NCBI GenBank assembly: GCA_016712525.1
Contig: JADJQX010000001.1
Span: 930,001 to 994,000 of the forward strand
Source of the DNA: Myxococcales bacterium
Lineage (GTDB): Bacteria; Myxococcota_A; Polyangia; Polyangiales; Polyangiaceae
DNA: 64,000 nt
Direction: 5' to 3'
This document shows, piece by piece, positions 7,137-16,004 of the stretch; the stretch's first letter is position 1, and every line of letters starts with the position of its first letter. The notes below the pieces were generated by a model, which was not told the DNA's origin, did no database searches, and saw nothing but the letters and a program-made list of their open reading frames with translations. Made by a program: the position numbers and the translations under genes.

Positions 7137-10100
7137 ATGAGCAACACCCGGACGAGGGACGAGGCCGACCTGGTGGCCTACGAGAGGTTGACCGGCCCGC
7201 AGCAGGAGGTCGTCCGCGATGTGCTCGAGCTGCTGGCTGAGCTCGCGAGCCACGCCTCAAGCTCCCGAACGCGCAAAGGCCCACGACCGCTCTTCGTCGA
7301 GCGACGACGCAACTCCGCGATCCTCATCGATGGCCGGCGCGGCGACGGCAAGACGACGGCACTCTTCTGGGTTCTTGGCTTCTTGCACGCCCGTCTCGAC
7401 CGCTGCCACCACGGCGCTCTAGGCGGCGCGGACCTCAAGCCTCGGCTAGGCACGACTCCGGGCGGCTCTCCCTTCGACGACAACCACTTCATCGTGCCAC
7501 TCCCCTTCCTCGACCTCTACCCGCTCTCGGATGACACCAACATTCTCCTGCTGCTCCTCCTTTGCATTCACAACGAGGTCAAAAAGCACCTGAAGACCGA
7601 GCATGCCGATCTCGACGCAAAGTGGCATGCCGATCTCGACGCAAAGTGGCAGTCGGCGACCCGTTCTGCAGTAGCCCGTGCCCAAAGCTCGACGTCACGT
7701 GCGACCGGGGATCTGGATCTCGATGCATGGCGCATCGAAGACTCGCTGAGCACGAGCCTCCAGGCATCCGCGAGCGTGGGCGACTTTGTCGACGCTGCCG
7801 CCGAAATCCTACGAACCACGCTTCGGCTCGCGACCAGGCCCCTCTTCCTGCTCACGGTCGACGACGCCGACATGCAGCCTCAGGTGGCGAGCACGCTACT
7901 CCGCGTCTTGCGCGGCTTCTACCACCCGAACGTCGCCTTCCTTCTCACGGGCGACAGCGAGCTCTTCAAGTCGGTCCAGACGGCTCGATTCCTCGAGTGG
8001 ATGTGGATGGACTCCAAACTACCCGGAGACTACCGCTACGTCGACGCGGCGGCCCCTGAGCGCGCGGCCGTGCAGCTCGCGACCGAGCTCTACGAGCGAA
8101 CCATTCCCCCCACGCACCGCAGGCGCATCAAGCACCTTGGCCCGAGCGCGAGACTCGTTCAAGAGCTCGATCGCACTCCGGGGGCGGACACCACAAGTGC
8201 GCCCGTGCCGTCCGAAACGGGTGCGTTCGTCTCGCTTCAGGAAGTCCTCAAGGGCTTCTCGTTCCCTCCTGAACCTCAGCGGAAGCGCTCGCTCCTCGAC
8301 CTTTTCATCTTGAGAACGGGTCCAGAGCAAGAGCACATACGGCTCGTGGAGGTGATCCCGGATCGTCCGCGCAGCATCACCGATCTCATCAAAGGGCTGC
8401 GCGAGCTCGCGAAGCCCGTCAGCCCCAGCCTCACCGAAACGGCACGCCTCCACCTCGCCGCGAACATCATTTTCCGCGCATGCGTCGAGCGATCCTACGA
8501 ACCTCGAAGCATACAGAAGCGCCTGCTCGACGGCCTCACCGAGCCCGGCTGGTCCGACTCGATCTTTCGGCACCGCCGAACTTCGGTCGGATGGAGTGCC
8601 ATCCACGTACCGCTCTGGGACCAGCGCATCAGCGACGGTCCCTTTCCGTGTTGGCTCCGATCCGCGGCACCGACCGAGTGGCGAGCTACGTACCAAGGCG
8701 CGGCGAGCCAGGACGTGCACTTCATGGAGGAGGACGACGACAAACCGACCATCCGCCGTGCACTCCCACCGGCCCTTCGAGACGGGCTCGTCATGATGGC
8801 GGACGTATCGGCGCTGCTGGGTGACCCCGTCGACCCTTCACCCGTCTGCCTTAGACAACCTCTGGTCTGGACGGAGCATCTGGGGGACATGGACCCCAAG
8901 CGTCCCGGCACCAAGCCGGGCGCCGCGGGAGTCCCCGGTGGGATGCTGAGGGTCCGTTGGCCGCTGCCAGAATGGGAAACGTTCTACGAGCACGAGCTCT
9001 TCTCGACGACCTGGCGCGCAGCCATCCATCGGTGGAGAACTGAGCCGAACCGGCAGCCTATGGACGAAAGGGTGTTTGCGCTAATCTACATATTCAGCGC
9101 GCTCAGCGTAGGCGTCGCTCTCGACGAACGCGGTCCGACTGCCGAGAAGCTTCGTGCACTCGACGTCGTCGATCTTACGGAGAAGACCCTCACGGACCCG
9201 GAGCCGACACCTCTGCCGCTGTTCGATATCATTACCAAGCGGCTCGTCACCCCCAAGCGCGGGAGCCGTGATCCAATTCGTACCTGGGTGGACTTCATTC
9301 GCTTCTTCGGATCCCCCGAAAGCGGCGTCTTCAAACTGGACAAGCTCTTCACCTCGCTCGCCTCGCTGCTCGAGCCTGCGGGCGAAGCCTCGGCCGCCAC
9401 GGACGTGGTAGCGCCCTTTTCGACCAACTCCGACTACGGAAGCCGGCGGCGGCGGTGGCTTCGAATGCAACTCGAATACACATGGGTCAACCGTTCCATC
9501 CCCGAGGGGATCACCGAAGAGACATTGCTTACCTACTTCTCCGTCGCGGCGGTGAACCCGGCGAGCCCGCGGCCGGAGGCAAGCGAGCCCGGTCTCAGCG
9601 ACCTGTTCGGAAGGGTGAGCCTCCCTGACTCCGCCTGCGCCGACTTCCCCTACAAGAGCGGCGAGAGGCCTCATGTCGGCATCCTCTTCGGAACTGCGCG
9701 TCGCCAACTACTGCTCGCGAGGTTGCAGACCAAAGAAGGCTTCCTGGTTGCGCGGAAGGCGCTCGAAGACATCGCCCGAAACGATGGCCGCGATGCGGCG
9801 GCCCTCCATAATGCGCTGGTCAACTACCTCCAAGCGCGTGGGACCGAGAGCTTGGCCGATATCCGAAGAACGCTCGTAGCGATTTCGCGGCCAGCACCGA
9901 ACCTGTCCCGCATATTCGCCAGCCCAGAAGAGCTCATGAGCGCTCCGGACCGTCCACACCTGGAGATCGGCCCGCTTGAGCTCGCTCACCGCCTACAGTG
10001 GGATCTTGAAGTATTGGTGGGAGGTGGGAGCGGTTTGCCATCGGGCACGGTAGGTCCCCTCTGGCCTGCGTTTCGGATCTACTTGCGTCCTGATTGGGTG

Positions 10101-10970
10101 ACCATGTGGCCGACTCCCGATCTCACGTCTCTATTCGACGTCGAGGCACTCTCGGACGCTTGGACCCGCCTCGAGCCGCGAGCCCAAGGCACGACGACGG
10201 GAACCCTCGCGATGCGATTCTACGCGAGAGTTGACCAGATCCTCGAACGAAGGTTCACGCCAAATGAAGATTCATGGGAGGCCATTCTCAAGCATCACGC
10301 GCAGCCCCGCGGTCGGGAGGCTCAAGGAGAAGGCTACGTCGGACCGCGGTGGGAGGCCTACAAAGATTGGCGTCGGGAGGTCATTCTCCTCGCTGCCCCC
10401 GAGTCCGAGCTGAGCCCTGATGACGCAGAGTCCATCCTCACCGTCTTCGAGAAAAGCCCATCTCCAACCAACGCCGACTTCGAGTGGCTCGAGGAACGAA
10501 GGGTCCAACGTCTGGTCGAGGGAACGAAGCGCGCCCTCGGCGCCACCCGTTCCCCCGACGACGCGCGCTCACTCCTGCGCGATCTCGATCGAAGCGTTCC
10601 CGATCACCCGTGGGTGAAGAGGCAGAAGTCACGTGGTGATGCAAAACCCCATGGCGGAGGCGGTGACGGTGGCGGCGGCGATGGGCACGGGAGCGGTGAC
10701 GGAAGCGGCCTCGGTAGTGGCGGCCGTCCTGGAGGCGCTCCGCCACCCCAGAGGACCCGCACGGGTGCCCTGGTCGCACTGTTCGACCGGCAATCTTCAG
10801 ATGACACTGATATCACCCCACGCCCTCCCGTGAAGCGCCCGCCAACCACCGAACGCGACCACGACAAAGGCGGCGTCACGAACCGCCGTTCGCCCGCGAA
10901 GGTGGCCGCCGGGAAGTCTTCACCGAAGAAGCCGCGACCCACGGCGCGACCGAAGGCCAAGAAGAAGTAA
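7137..10970 (+). CDS. rdrA: RADAR ATPase RdrA
   Basis: A 1277-residue P-loop ATPase, directly before an RdrB-type deaminase. Walker A is GRRGDGKTTA (about 66-75), Walker B is LFLLTVDDADMQP (236-248) and a sensor-1-like strand is VAFLLTGDSELF (267-278). In RADAR, RdrA forms ring oligomers that recruit and stimulate RdrB on infection. Known RdrA proteins are, from memory, about 900 residues, so this one is long: the middle and C-terminal parts are not recognised, and the end (from about residue 1160) is a Gly/His/Asp-rich stretch followed by a Pro- and Lys-rich basic tail. A 24-bp exact tandem duplication lies at residues 156-171. ATG chosen at the AGGGG site; an in-frame extension 16 codons upstream has no better signal. 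Only three bases separate it from rdrB. Confidence 0.87.
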   Translation: MSNTRTRDEADLVAYERLTGPQQEVVRDVLELLAELASHASSSRTRKGPRPLFVERRRNSAILIDGRRGDGKTTALFWVLGFLHARLDRCHHGALGGADLKPRLGTTPGGSPFDDNHFIVPLPFLDLYPLSDDTNILLLLLLCIHNEVKKHLKTEHADLDAKWHADLDAKWQSATRSAVARAQSSTSRATGDLDLDAWRIEDSLSTSLQASASVGDFVDAAAEILRTTLRLATRPLFLLTVDDADMQPQVASTLLRVLRGFYHPNVAFLLTGDSELFKSVQTARFLEWMWMDSKLPGDYRYVDAAAPERAAVQLATELYERTIPPTHRRRIKHLGPSARLVQELDRTPGADTTSAPVPSETGAFVSLQEVLKGFSFPPEPQRKRSLLDLFILRTGPEQEHIRLVEVIPDRPRSITDLIKGLRELAKPVSPSLTETARLHLAANIIFRACVERSYEPRSIQKRLLDGLTEPGWSDSIFRHRRTSVGWSAIHVPLWDQRISDGPFPCWLRSAAPTEWRATYQGAASQDVHFMEEDDDKPTIRRALPPALRDGLVMMADVSALLGDPVDPSPVCLRQPLVWTEHLGDMDPKRPGTKPGAAGVPGGMLRVRWPLPEWETFYEHELFSTTWRAAIHRWRTEPNRQPMDERVFALIYIFSALSVGVALDERGPTAEKLRALDVVDLTEKTLTDPEPTPLPLFDIITKRLVTPKRGSRDPIRTWVDFIRFFGSPESGVFKLDKLFTSLASLLEPAGEASAATDVVAPFSTNSDYGSRRRRWLRMQLEYTWVNRSIPEGITEETLLTYFSVAAVNPASPRPEASEPGLSDLFGRVSLPDSACADFPYKSGERPHVGILFGTARRQLLLARLQTKEGFLVARKALEDIARNDGRDAAALHNALVNYLQARGTESLADIRRTLVAISRPAPNLSRIFASPEELMSAPDRPHLEIGPLELAHRLQWDLEVLVGGGSGLPSGTVGPLWPAFRIYLRPDWVTMWPTPDLTSLFDVEALSDAWTRLEPRAQGTTTGTLAMRFYARVDQILERRFTPNEDSWEAILKHHAQPRGREAQGEGYVGPRWEAYKDWRREVILLAAPESELSPDDAESILTVFEKSPSPTNADFEWLEERRVQRLVEGTKRALGATRSPDDARSLLRDLDRSVPDHPWVKRQKSRGDAKPHGGGGDGGGGDGHGSGDGSGLGSGGRPGGAPPPQRTRTGALVALFDRQSSDDTDITPRPPVKRPPTTERDHDKGGVTNRRSPAKVAAGKSSPKKPRPTARPKAKKK
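7601..7648 (+). repeat. 24-bp exact tandem duplication inside rdrA
   Basis: Two head-to-tail copies of a 24-bp unit (7601-7624 and 7625-7648) encode a repeated octapeptide HADLDAKW, in frame. It lies between the Walker A and Walker B motifs, in a predicted helical insert. The copies are identical, so the event is recent, and the reading frame is kept. Confidence 0.9.
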
Positions 10971-10973
10971 CCC

Positions 10974-13784
10974 ATGGCCGATCGGAGCCCGCTCCTGCTC
11001 GCGCACGCCATGGCGTGGCCGCTCGGGTCGACCGCGGCGTACGACGCCCGCTTGACGAGGGTCGACCGGGACGATCTGCCCCGAGGTGGGGGGACAGGAC
11101 GGGTGGCCGAAGGGCTCGAGGCGTACCTCCGCCCGCGTTCGCGCGGGGACTCGCTCGAGCGCATTCAGCGCGTTCGCGACGTGGCTTGGTTCCGCACGGG
11201 CCCCGAGACCGAGGTCGTGGTTCCGCTGCACGCCCTGCTCGACAGAATCGGCGACCACTTCCTACGGTCGACGGGCAGCGGCTTCGAGCTCAAGGGCGAC
11301 GAGAACGGGTGCGGCGACAGCGGGATGAACGCGAGGGAGGACACCTCGGGCCGGATCGTCGCGTGGCGTTGGTTCTCCCTCCTCTTCCCGTCCGACTACG
11401 TGGTGGCCGCGGCGGCAGCGCGCGCGGGCGGCGCGGCGTACCTTCGTTCGGACCGAGTCGTGCTCGTCACCCCTCGGTTATCGGCCCTCTTGCGCGAGCG
11501 CGGCGGAGCCGCCGAGACCCACATGCACCTCGGCGCCGGCATGGACTTCGGGACGCTCTGGTCGACGGCCATGGCCAATATCTCGGCGCTGCCGCTTCGC
11601 CCCATCGACGCGTCGGCGCTGAAGGACGACACCGACCGCATCGACTTCGACGCGTACAGCGTCGCCGGCCCGGGAAAGGGCCGTACCCTCGGGCTCTCGC
11701 GCCTGCTCGTGGTCGCTGCCTGGGCGCGCCTCGTCCTCGCCGACCACGTGAGCCGCCCACGAAAGACCTGGAGAGACTCCGTCGACGAGGCCGTGCGCAC
11801 CGGCGCGGTCCCGTTCGGTGCGCGCCGCCCGATCGCGGCGGCCATCGAGAATGTGTCTCCCGTTCAGGGCGTCCCACTGACGGTCGTGCAAGACGCCCTC
11901 GCGCGCACCGTCGCGCAGCGGCGCGTACGGGCCGGTCTCGCGCCACTCACCGACCAAGACCCACTCGATCTGGTCCTCCCCCCCGAAAGCCTCACACGCT
12001 CCGAGACGTTGCTCGCGCGTGACGTCCTCCTCCATTTGGCTTCGACGCCGCCCGGCAAGGAGCACGACGCCGTCGCGCTCGCGTTCTGGCAGTACGTACG
12101 CATCAGGTGCGCCGCGTTCCGACTCGTCGTTCAAGAGCCCGGCACGGGTGGCCTCGATTGGTTCACGCGCCACACCCGACGCATCAGGTACCTCCGGACG
12201 TACGTCAACCCAAGGACCGAGCGCCCTGGCTCGCCAGCGCTCCAACGGCAAGCCTGGCTCGATGCACGAGTCCTTCAAGAGGCCTTCACGAACCAGCGAG
12301 GCGGGCTCGACCTCCACTCCATGGAGGTCCGCAAGGAGCTCACGACCGACCCGCGAGCGTACCTGCGGGACGCCTACGCCGTGGCGACCCGCGACCTCCC
12401 CGTCCGCGACGGCGCGCTCCCTACCGAGGTGGGCATCGTTTACCACATCAAAAAGCGAGGCGACTCGTGGGACGACGGACCGAAAAAACGGGGGAGGCGC
12501 CCGACCTCGGCACGAAATAGCGGCTTTCGGTACCGTGACTTCTTCGAAGCCGCCAGCAAGGCCACACGTGCCCTCGAGGACGCCCTCCGGCTGTGCCCGG
12601 CGATCGTGCTCGCGATCCGCGGCGTCGACGTGTGCAGCGAAGAGCTCGCCCTCCCCACCTGGATCACGGCGCCATTCCTTCGAACCGCACGTCAGGCCAG
12701 CACGCGAGCCGTCGCCAAGGTCGCGTGGCAGCTCGAGCGGCGAGCCACCACCTTCGAGGACGCGACGGACCGTCGCAAAGAGAGAGACGCGCGCGCGCTC
12801 CGCATCGCGCCCGATCGCTTGCGTCCTTTTGGCCTCACCTACCACGCAGGGGAAGACTTCCGAACGCCGATCGAAGGCCTTCGTCGAATCTCCGAGCTCG
12901 ACGAGTGCGGGCTCTTGCGGCCAGGGGATCGCCTCGGCCACGCGGTCGCGCTCGGCACCGACATCGACGCCTGGCTGGGCCGAAACCCACGCCTCTATCT
13001 CCCGCTTTCGGAGAGGCTCGACAACATCCTCTGGGAGCTCGATCAGTACCGAGGGACCTTCGCCGTGGAGCCACCACCGGGCCGCGTCGAACGACTGCTC
13101 CACATCGCCGAGGGCGTGATCGGCGAGGTCTGCCCCGGCTCCACGGTCGCCGACTTTCTCGCCGGTCGACGGATGCGTCACCAGCACAACATCGTCGACC
13201 GTCTGAGAGCCATCGGCTTCCCCGGGAAGCCGTCCCCCACCCTGAACGCGCTCGACGGGACGATGCGAGCGCTATCCCGAACGGTCGTGCGAGAGCCTCG
13301 AGACCCGCTCGACGAGACGGTGGACATCGTCGTCACGGACCAAGACGTCGCCGCGGCCAAGACGCTCCAGAGAGCCCTGCGAAAACGGCTCGCCCGAATG
13401 GAGATCACGGTCGAATCGAACCCGACGAGCAACCTGCTCATCGGCGATCTCGACACCTTCGACCAGCACCCGGCGTTCGTTCTGCAGCCCTTGGGCAACC
13501 AAGTCGACGAGAGATCGCTCGAGGTGAGCATCAACACGGACGACCCGGTGAACTTCGCGACGCGCCTGGCCGACGAGTACGCCTACGTGTACCACGCGCT
13601 CGTTCGCCGAGGAGCGTCCACCACCGACGCGCTCGGGTGGCTCGAGCGATCGCGGTCGGCGTCGGTCGCGTCGAGGTTCACGCTCGATATCAGCACGAAC
13701 CGCGCGGTGATGAGGTTCCTGTCCGAGCAGCTTCTCGCGGCCATGCCCGAGCTGAACGTCGACCCTCCGCGAGCTCCTCGCTAA
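10974..13784 (+). CDS. rdrB: RADAR adenosine deaminase RdrB
   Basis: A 936-residue deaminase. Metal and catalytic motifs of the adenosine deaminase superfamily are present in order: HMH at 183-185, YHAGE at 623-627 (His and catalytic Glu), RLGHAV at 653-658, SNPTSN at 815-820 and NTDDP at 854-858 (metal-binding Asp). In ordinary adenosine deaminases about 200 residues separate the HxH and HAGE motifs; here it is about 440, and there is a long N-terminal extension, as expected for RdrB. RdrB deaminates adenosine in RNA (first report) and (d)ATP to (d)ITP (later work), poisoning the infected cell. All catalytic positions look intact. It is co-transcribed with rdrA (3-bp gap). A purine-salvage role is unlikely from size and partner. 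Confidence 0.9.
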   Translation: MADRSPLLLAHAMAWPLGSTAAYDARLTRVDRDDLPRGGGTGRVAEGLEAYLRPRSRGDSLERIQRVRDVAWFRTGPETEVVVPLHALLDRIGDHFLRSTGSGFELKGDENGCGDSGMNAREDTSGRIVAWRWFSLLFPSDYVVAAAAARAGGAAYLRSDRVVLVTPRLSALLRERGGAAETHMHLGAGMDFGTLWSTAMANISALPLRPIDASALKDDTDRIDFDAYSVAGPGKGRTLGLSRLLVVAAWARLVLADHVSRPRKTWRDSVDEAVRTGAVPFGARRPIAAAIENVSPVQGVPLTVVQDALARTVAQRRVRAGLAPLTDQDPLDLVLPPESLTRSETLLARDVLLHLASTPPGKEHDAVALAFWQYVRIRCAAFRLVVQEPGTGGLDWFTRHTRRIRYLRTYVNPRTERPGSPALQRQAWLDARVLQEAFTNQRGGLDLHSMEVRKELTTDPRAYLRDAYAVATRDLPVRDGALPTEVGIVYHIKKRGDSWDDGPKKRGRRPTSARNSGFRYRDFFEAASKATRALEDALRLCPAIVLAIRGVDVCSEELALPTWITAPFLRTARQASTRAVAKVAWQLERRATTFEDATDRRKERDARALRIAPDRLRPFGLTYHAGEDFRTPIEGLRRISELDECGLLRPGDRLGHAVALGTDIDAWLGRNPRLYLPLSERLDNILWELDQYRGTFAVEPPPGRVERLLHIAEGVIGEVCPGSTVADFLAGRRMRHQHNIVDRLRAIGFPGKPSPTLNALDGTMRALSRTVVREPRDPLDETVDIVVTDQDVAAAKTLQRALRKRLARMEITVESNPTSNLLIGDLDTFDQHPAFVLQPLGNQVDERSLEVSINTDDPVNFATRLADEYAYVYHALVRRGASTTDALGWLERSRSASVASRFTLDISTNRAVMRFLSEQLLAAMPELNVDPPRAPR

Positions 13785-13817
13785 GCGAGCCCTCGGGAGT
13801 CTCTCCCGCTCCCCTAC

Positions 13818-13836
13818 GGGTCCACCTCGTGGATCC
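13818..13836 (+). terminator. Hairpin downstream of rdrB
   Basis: GGGTCCAC, loop CTC, GTGGATCC: an 8-bp stem with one G-U pair and a 3-base loop, 34 bases after the rdrB stop. There is no U tract, so it is a possible terminator or mRNA end-stabiliser only. Confidence 0.4.
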
Positions 13837-13848
13837 GTGTCTCTCCAA

Positions 13849-13890
13849 AAGCATCGCCGGCGATGCTTCGAGGCATCGCCGGCGATGCTT
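13849..13890. repeat. Two copies of the 22-bp palindromic repeat
   Basis: The same double GCATCGCCGGCGATGC block as at 2356-2397, also with TTCGAG between the units. It sits at the right edge of the RADAR operon, so the two blocks bracket the STAND block and RADAR genes (2399-13784). It directly abuts a TAG stop of a short possible minus-strand gene. Confidence 0.85.
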
Positions 13891-14025
13891 CTAGTCGTCG
13901 ATTCCCTCGGCAATTTGCTTGCCGACGGCCCCGAGCGCGCCCGCGGCGGCGCCAAGCGTGGCCGGGGAAGGAGCAGCGACCGGGCGTTTCCCCCCCACGC
14001 CCTTTGGGCATGCCTCGGTGCTCAC
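13891..14025 (-). CDS. Possible 44-residue protein with glycine-zipper-like end
   Basis: A short GTG-started frame whose end, LGAAAGALGAVGKQIAEGIDD, reads like a natural C-terminus, and which stops exactly at the border of the palindromic repeat. In the other double block the repeat also begins at a stop codon, which supports a real gene end here. No good ribosome-binding site and no recognised family; it might be a remnant of a longer gene. Confidence 0.3.
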   Translation of the reverse strand: MSTEACPKGVGGKRPVAAPSPATLGAAAGALGAVGKQIAEGIDD

Positions 14026-14104
14026 CGCACGGCAAGAGATGCTTCGTAAACGAACCGTGCGGACACAACCCGACGGCCGACCGGAATCACGCTACCCTCT
14101 CCCC

Positions 14105-15856
14105 ATGCACGAAGCCCACGAGCGGCACTTGAGGGCGGCGCTCGTGGCCGACGGGCTCGTGAGCCGCGAGGCGCTGCGCCACGGGTGCCTCGTGCAGGCC
14201 GCGCTCTCGGGCCCGCTCGGCACGCCCAGCCTCGGCGCCGTGCTGGTCGACCTCGGGTACCTCGAGGAGCGCGCGCTCGTCTCGCGCGTCGCGTCGATCG
14301 TGCGTGCCCCCGTGTGGGACGGGCGGCCCCCCACGGCGGCACCGCACGTGGCCGACGAGGCCAAGCTCGGGTTCGTCGTGCTGCTCTCGCGCGACGGCGA
14401 TTGCGTGCATTTTGCAACGATCACCCCCGAGGACGACGACGAGATCGAGGCCGTGCGCTTCGCCACCCGCGCGCGACGGGTGCAGCCGCACGTGGCCACC
14501 CGCGACGCCATCTGGAGGGCGAGGCGCGCGCGCGACGGCGCGGCCCCCCTGCCCGAGGCCCCGAGGGATCTCTCGGAGCTCGACCCGACCGACGACGATG
14601 GCCCCCTAGCCCGCTTCGCGAACACGTTCCTCGTCGACACGGCCCTCCACGGGGTCACGCGCTTCGTGGCCTCGGCCGGGGGCCTCGAGGTGCGCGAAGG
14701 GCGCCCTCCGCACGAGCGGCTGCTCCCACCGTGGCTCGGCCCACCCCTGCGCGCGCGGCTGCTTCGTATGGCCGCCCGCGTCGACGAGGACCTCCCACGC
14801 GAGCGCGGCGGCGTCCGGGTGAAGCTCGCGAAGGGCCACCTCGTCGACTTTCAACTGCATGCGTCACGCACCGAGCGCGGGTTCTCCCTCTTGCTCGAGC
14901 GCAGGGCGCCCGCCCTCCCCGAGGATCCGCCCGAGCTCGCGCCCCTCGCGCGCGAAGCCGACGCGGCGCGCAGGCCCCGAGACCGTGTGCACGCCCTTCG
15001 CCGTCGCGTCGCGGCCGCCGAGACCATGGGGGATCGCGGCGCGCTCTCGGCCATCGCGGCGCGCCTCGACCTCGCCCATACACTGCTCGGCGAGGACGCC
15101 CTCGAAGACGCAGCCCAGGTCGCGCGCGAGGCCCTCGCCGCCTGCGACGAGAGCGCCCCCTCCGTTCGCCCGGAGGTGGAGCTGTTCCTCGTGCCGACCT
15201 TGCCTCGCGAGACCCGGGGCCGCACATACGTGCATCTTGCACATACACTCGCCACCCCCAAGACGGCGCGGCATACGCCCTCCGAGACGGCGGCCGCGTC
15301 GCCCCTCTTCGTGGCCGATGTGCTCGAAACCGGCATCGCTTCGCTCGACTCGGCCGACCTCGCCGAGGTCACCCGCGTCGCCGAGGCCCTGTGCGCCGCC
15401 GAGCTCGAGGGCCTCGGGGCGCGCGCCTTCGGCGTCGTCGTGGCCCGGGCCGCGCTCGCCGAGTCGCTCGCCCTCGTGGGCGACGAGCGCGTCGAAGCGA
15501 TCGTGCGCGACGTCTCTGCGCTCTTCGCTTCGCTCTACTCCCGACCGGGAGAGGCCGATCTTCGGCTCGGAGAGTCGGCGCGCTTCGTCTCGGCCGTGCG
15601 GCGAGCCCAAGGCCGAAACGACGAGGCCGTCGTGCACGCGCGCGAGGCCCTCAGCGCGTTCGCCCGCCTCGGAGACGAGCCGCGTCGGTGGGCTTCTGCG
15701 CTCGACGTGGCGCGCGCCCTCCCCCCGACGAAGCGCCTCGAGGCTCGCGATCTCGTCGAAGGCGCCCTCGCGAGCGGCACCCTCTCGACGGACGATCGCG
15801 AGGCGGCTCACGCCCTCCTCGCCGGGCTCACCGCCCCGCAGGGGCCGTACCGCTGA
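14105..15856 (+). CDS. MshEN-like N-terminal domain protein with TPR-like C-terminal half
   Basis: A 583-residue soluble protein. Residues about 8-65 (LVADGLVSREALRHG, then LGAVLVDLGYLEERALVSRV) resemble the MshEN/GspE N-terminal domain, which in other proteins binds cyclic-di-GMP or nucleotides. The middle region is not recognised. From about residue 290 on, Ala- and Arg-rich helices with repeats such as ALEDAAQVAREALAACDE and NDEAVVHAREALSAFARLG look like tetratricopeptide repeats. No signal peptide or membrane helix. The start is the ATG preceded by a short upstream region; a longer in-frame extension overlaps non-conserved intergenic DNA. Role unknown; possibly part of a motility or signalling scaffold. 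Confidence 0.7.
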   Translation: MHEAHERHLRAALVADGLVSREALRHGCLVQAALSGPLGTPSLGAVLVDLGYLEERALVSRVASIVRAPVWDGRPPTAAPHVADEAKLGFVVLLSRDGDCVHFATITPEDDDEIEAVRFATRARRVQPHVATRDAIWRARRARDGAAPLPEAPRDLSELDPTDDDGPLARFANTFLVDTALHGVTRFVASAGGLEVREGRPPHERLLPPWLGPPLRARLLRMAARVDEDLPRERGGVRVKLAKGHLVDFQLHASRTERGFSLLLERRAPALPEDPPELAPLAREADAARRPRDRVHALRRRVAAAETMGDRGALSAIAARLDLAHTLLGEDALEDAAQVAREALAACDESAPSVRPEVELFLVPTLPRETRGRTYVHLAHTLATPKTARHTPSETAAASPLFVADVLETGIASLDSADLAEVTRVAEALCAAELEGLGARAFGVVVARAALAESLALVGDERVEAIVRDVSALFASLYSRPGEADLRLGESARFVSAVRRAQGRNDEAVVHAREALSAFARLGDEPRRWASALDVARALPPTKRLEARDLVEGALASGTLSTDDREAAHALLAGLTAPQGPYR

Positions 15857-15892
15857 ATGGGCTCGATTCTCGGGAGCTCCGCGATCTCCCGA

Positions 15893-15980
15893 GCACAGCC
15901 GGCGGTGCTTCGAGGCACAGCCGGCGGTGCTTCGAGGCACAGCCGGTGGTGCTTCGAGGCACAGCCGGCGGTGCTTCACG
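15893..15980. repeat. Four tandem 22-bp palindromic repeat units
   Basis: Four head-to-tail 22-bp units of the form GCACAGCCGGCGGTGC plus TTCGAG; the third unit has GGTGG in place of GCGG, and the last is cut short before CGAGG. The frame GCA-GCCGGCG-TGC and the TTCGAG spacer are the same as in the repeats at 2356 and 13849, so this is a second sequence variant of one family. It fills the gap between the MshEN-like gene and the LEA14-like gene. Confidence 0.85.
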
Positions 15981-16004
15981 AGGCCCTTCTGATACCGTGT
16001 GCGC

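Noticed and set aside
10974..13784. RdrB as a housekeeping adenosine deaminase
   Set aside because: It is about 2.5 times too long, has a huge insertion between HxH and HAGE, and follows an RdrA-type ATPase.
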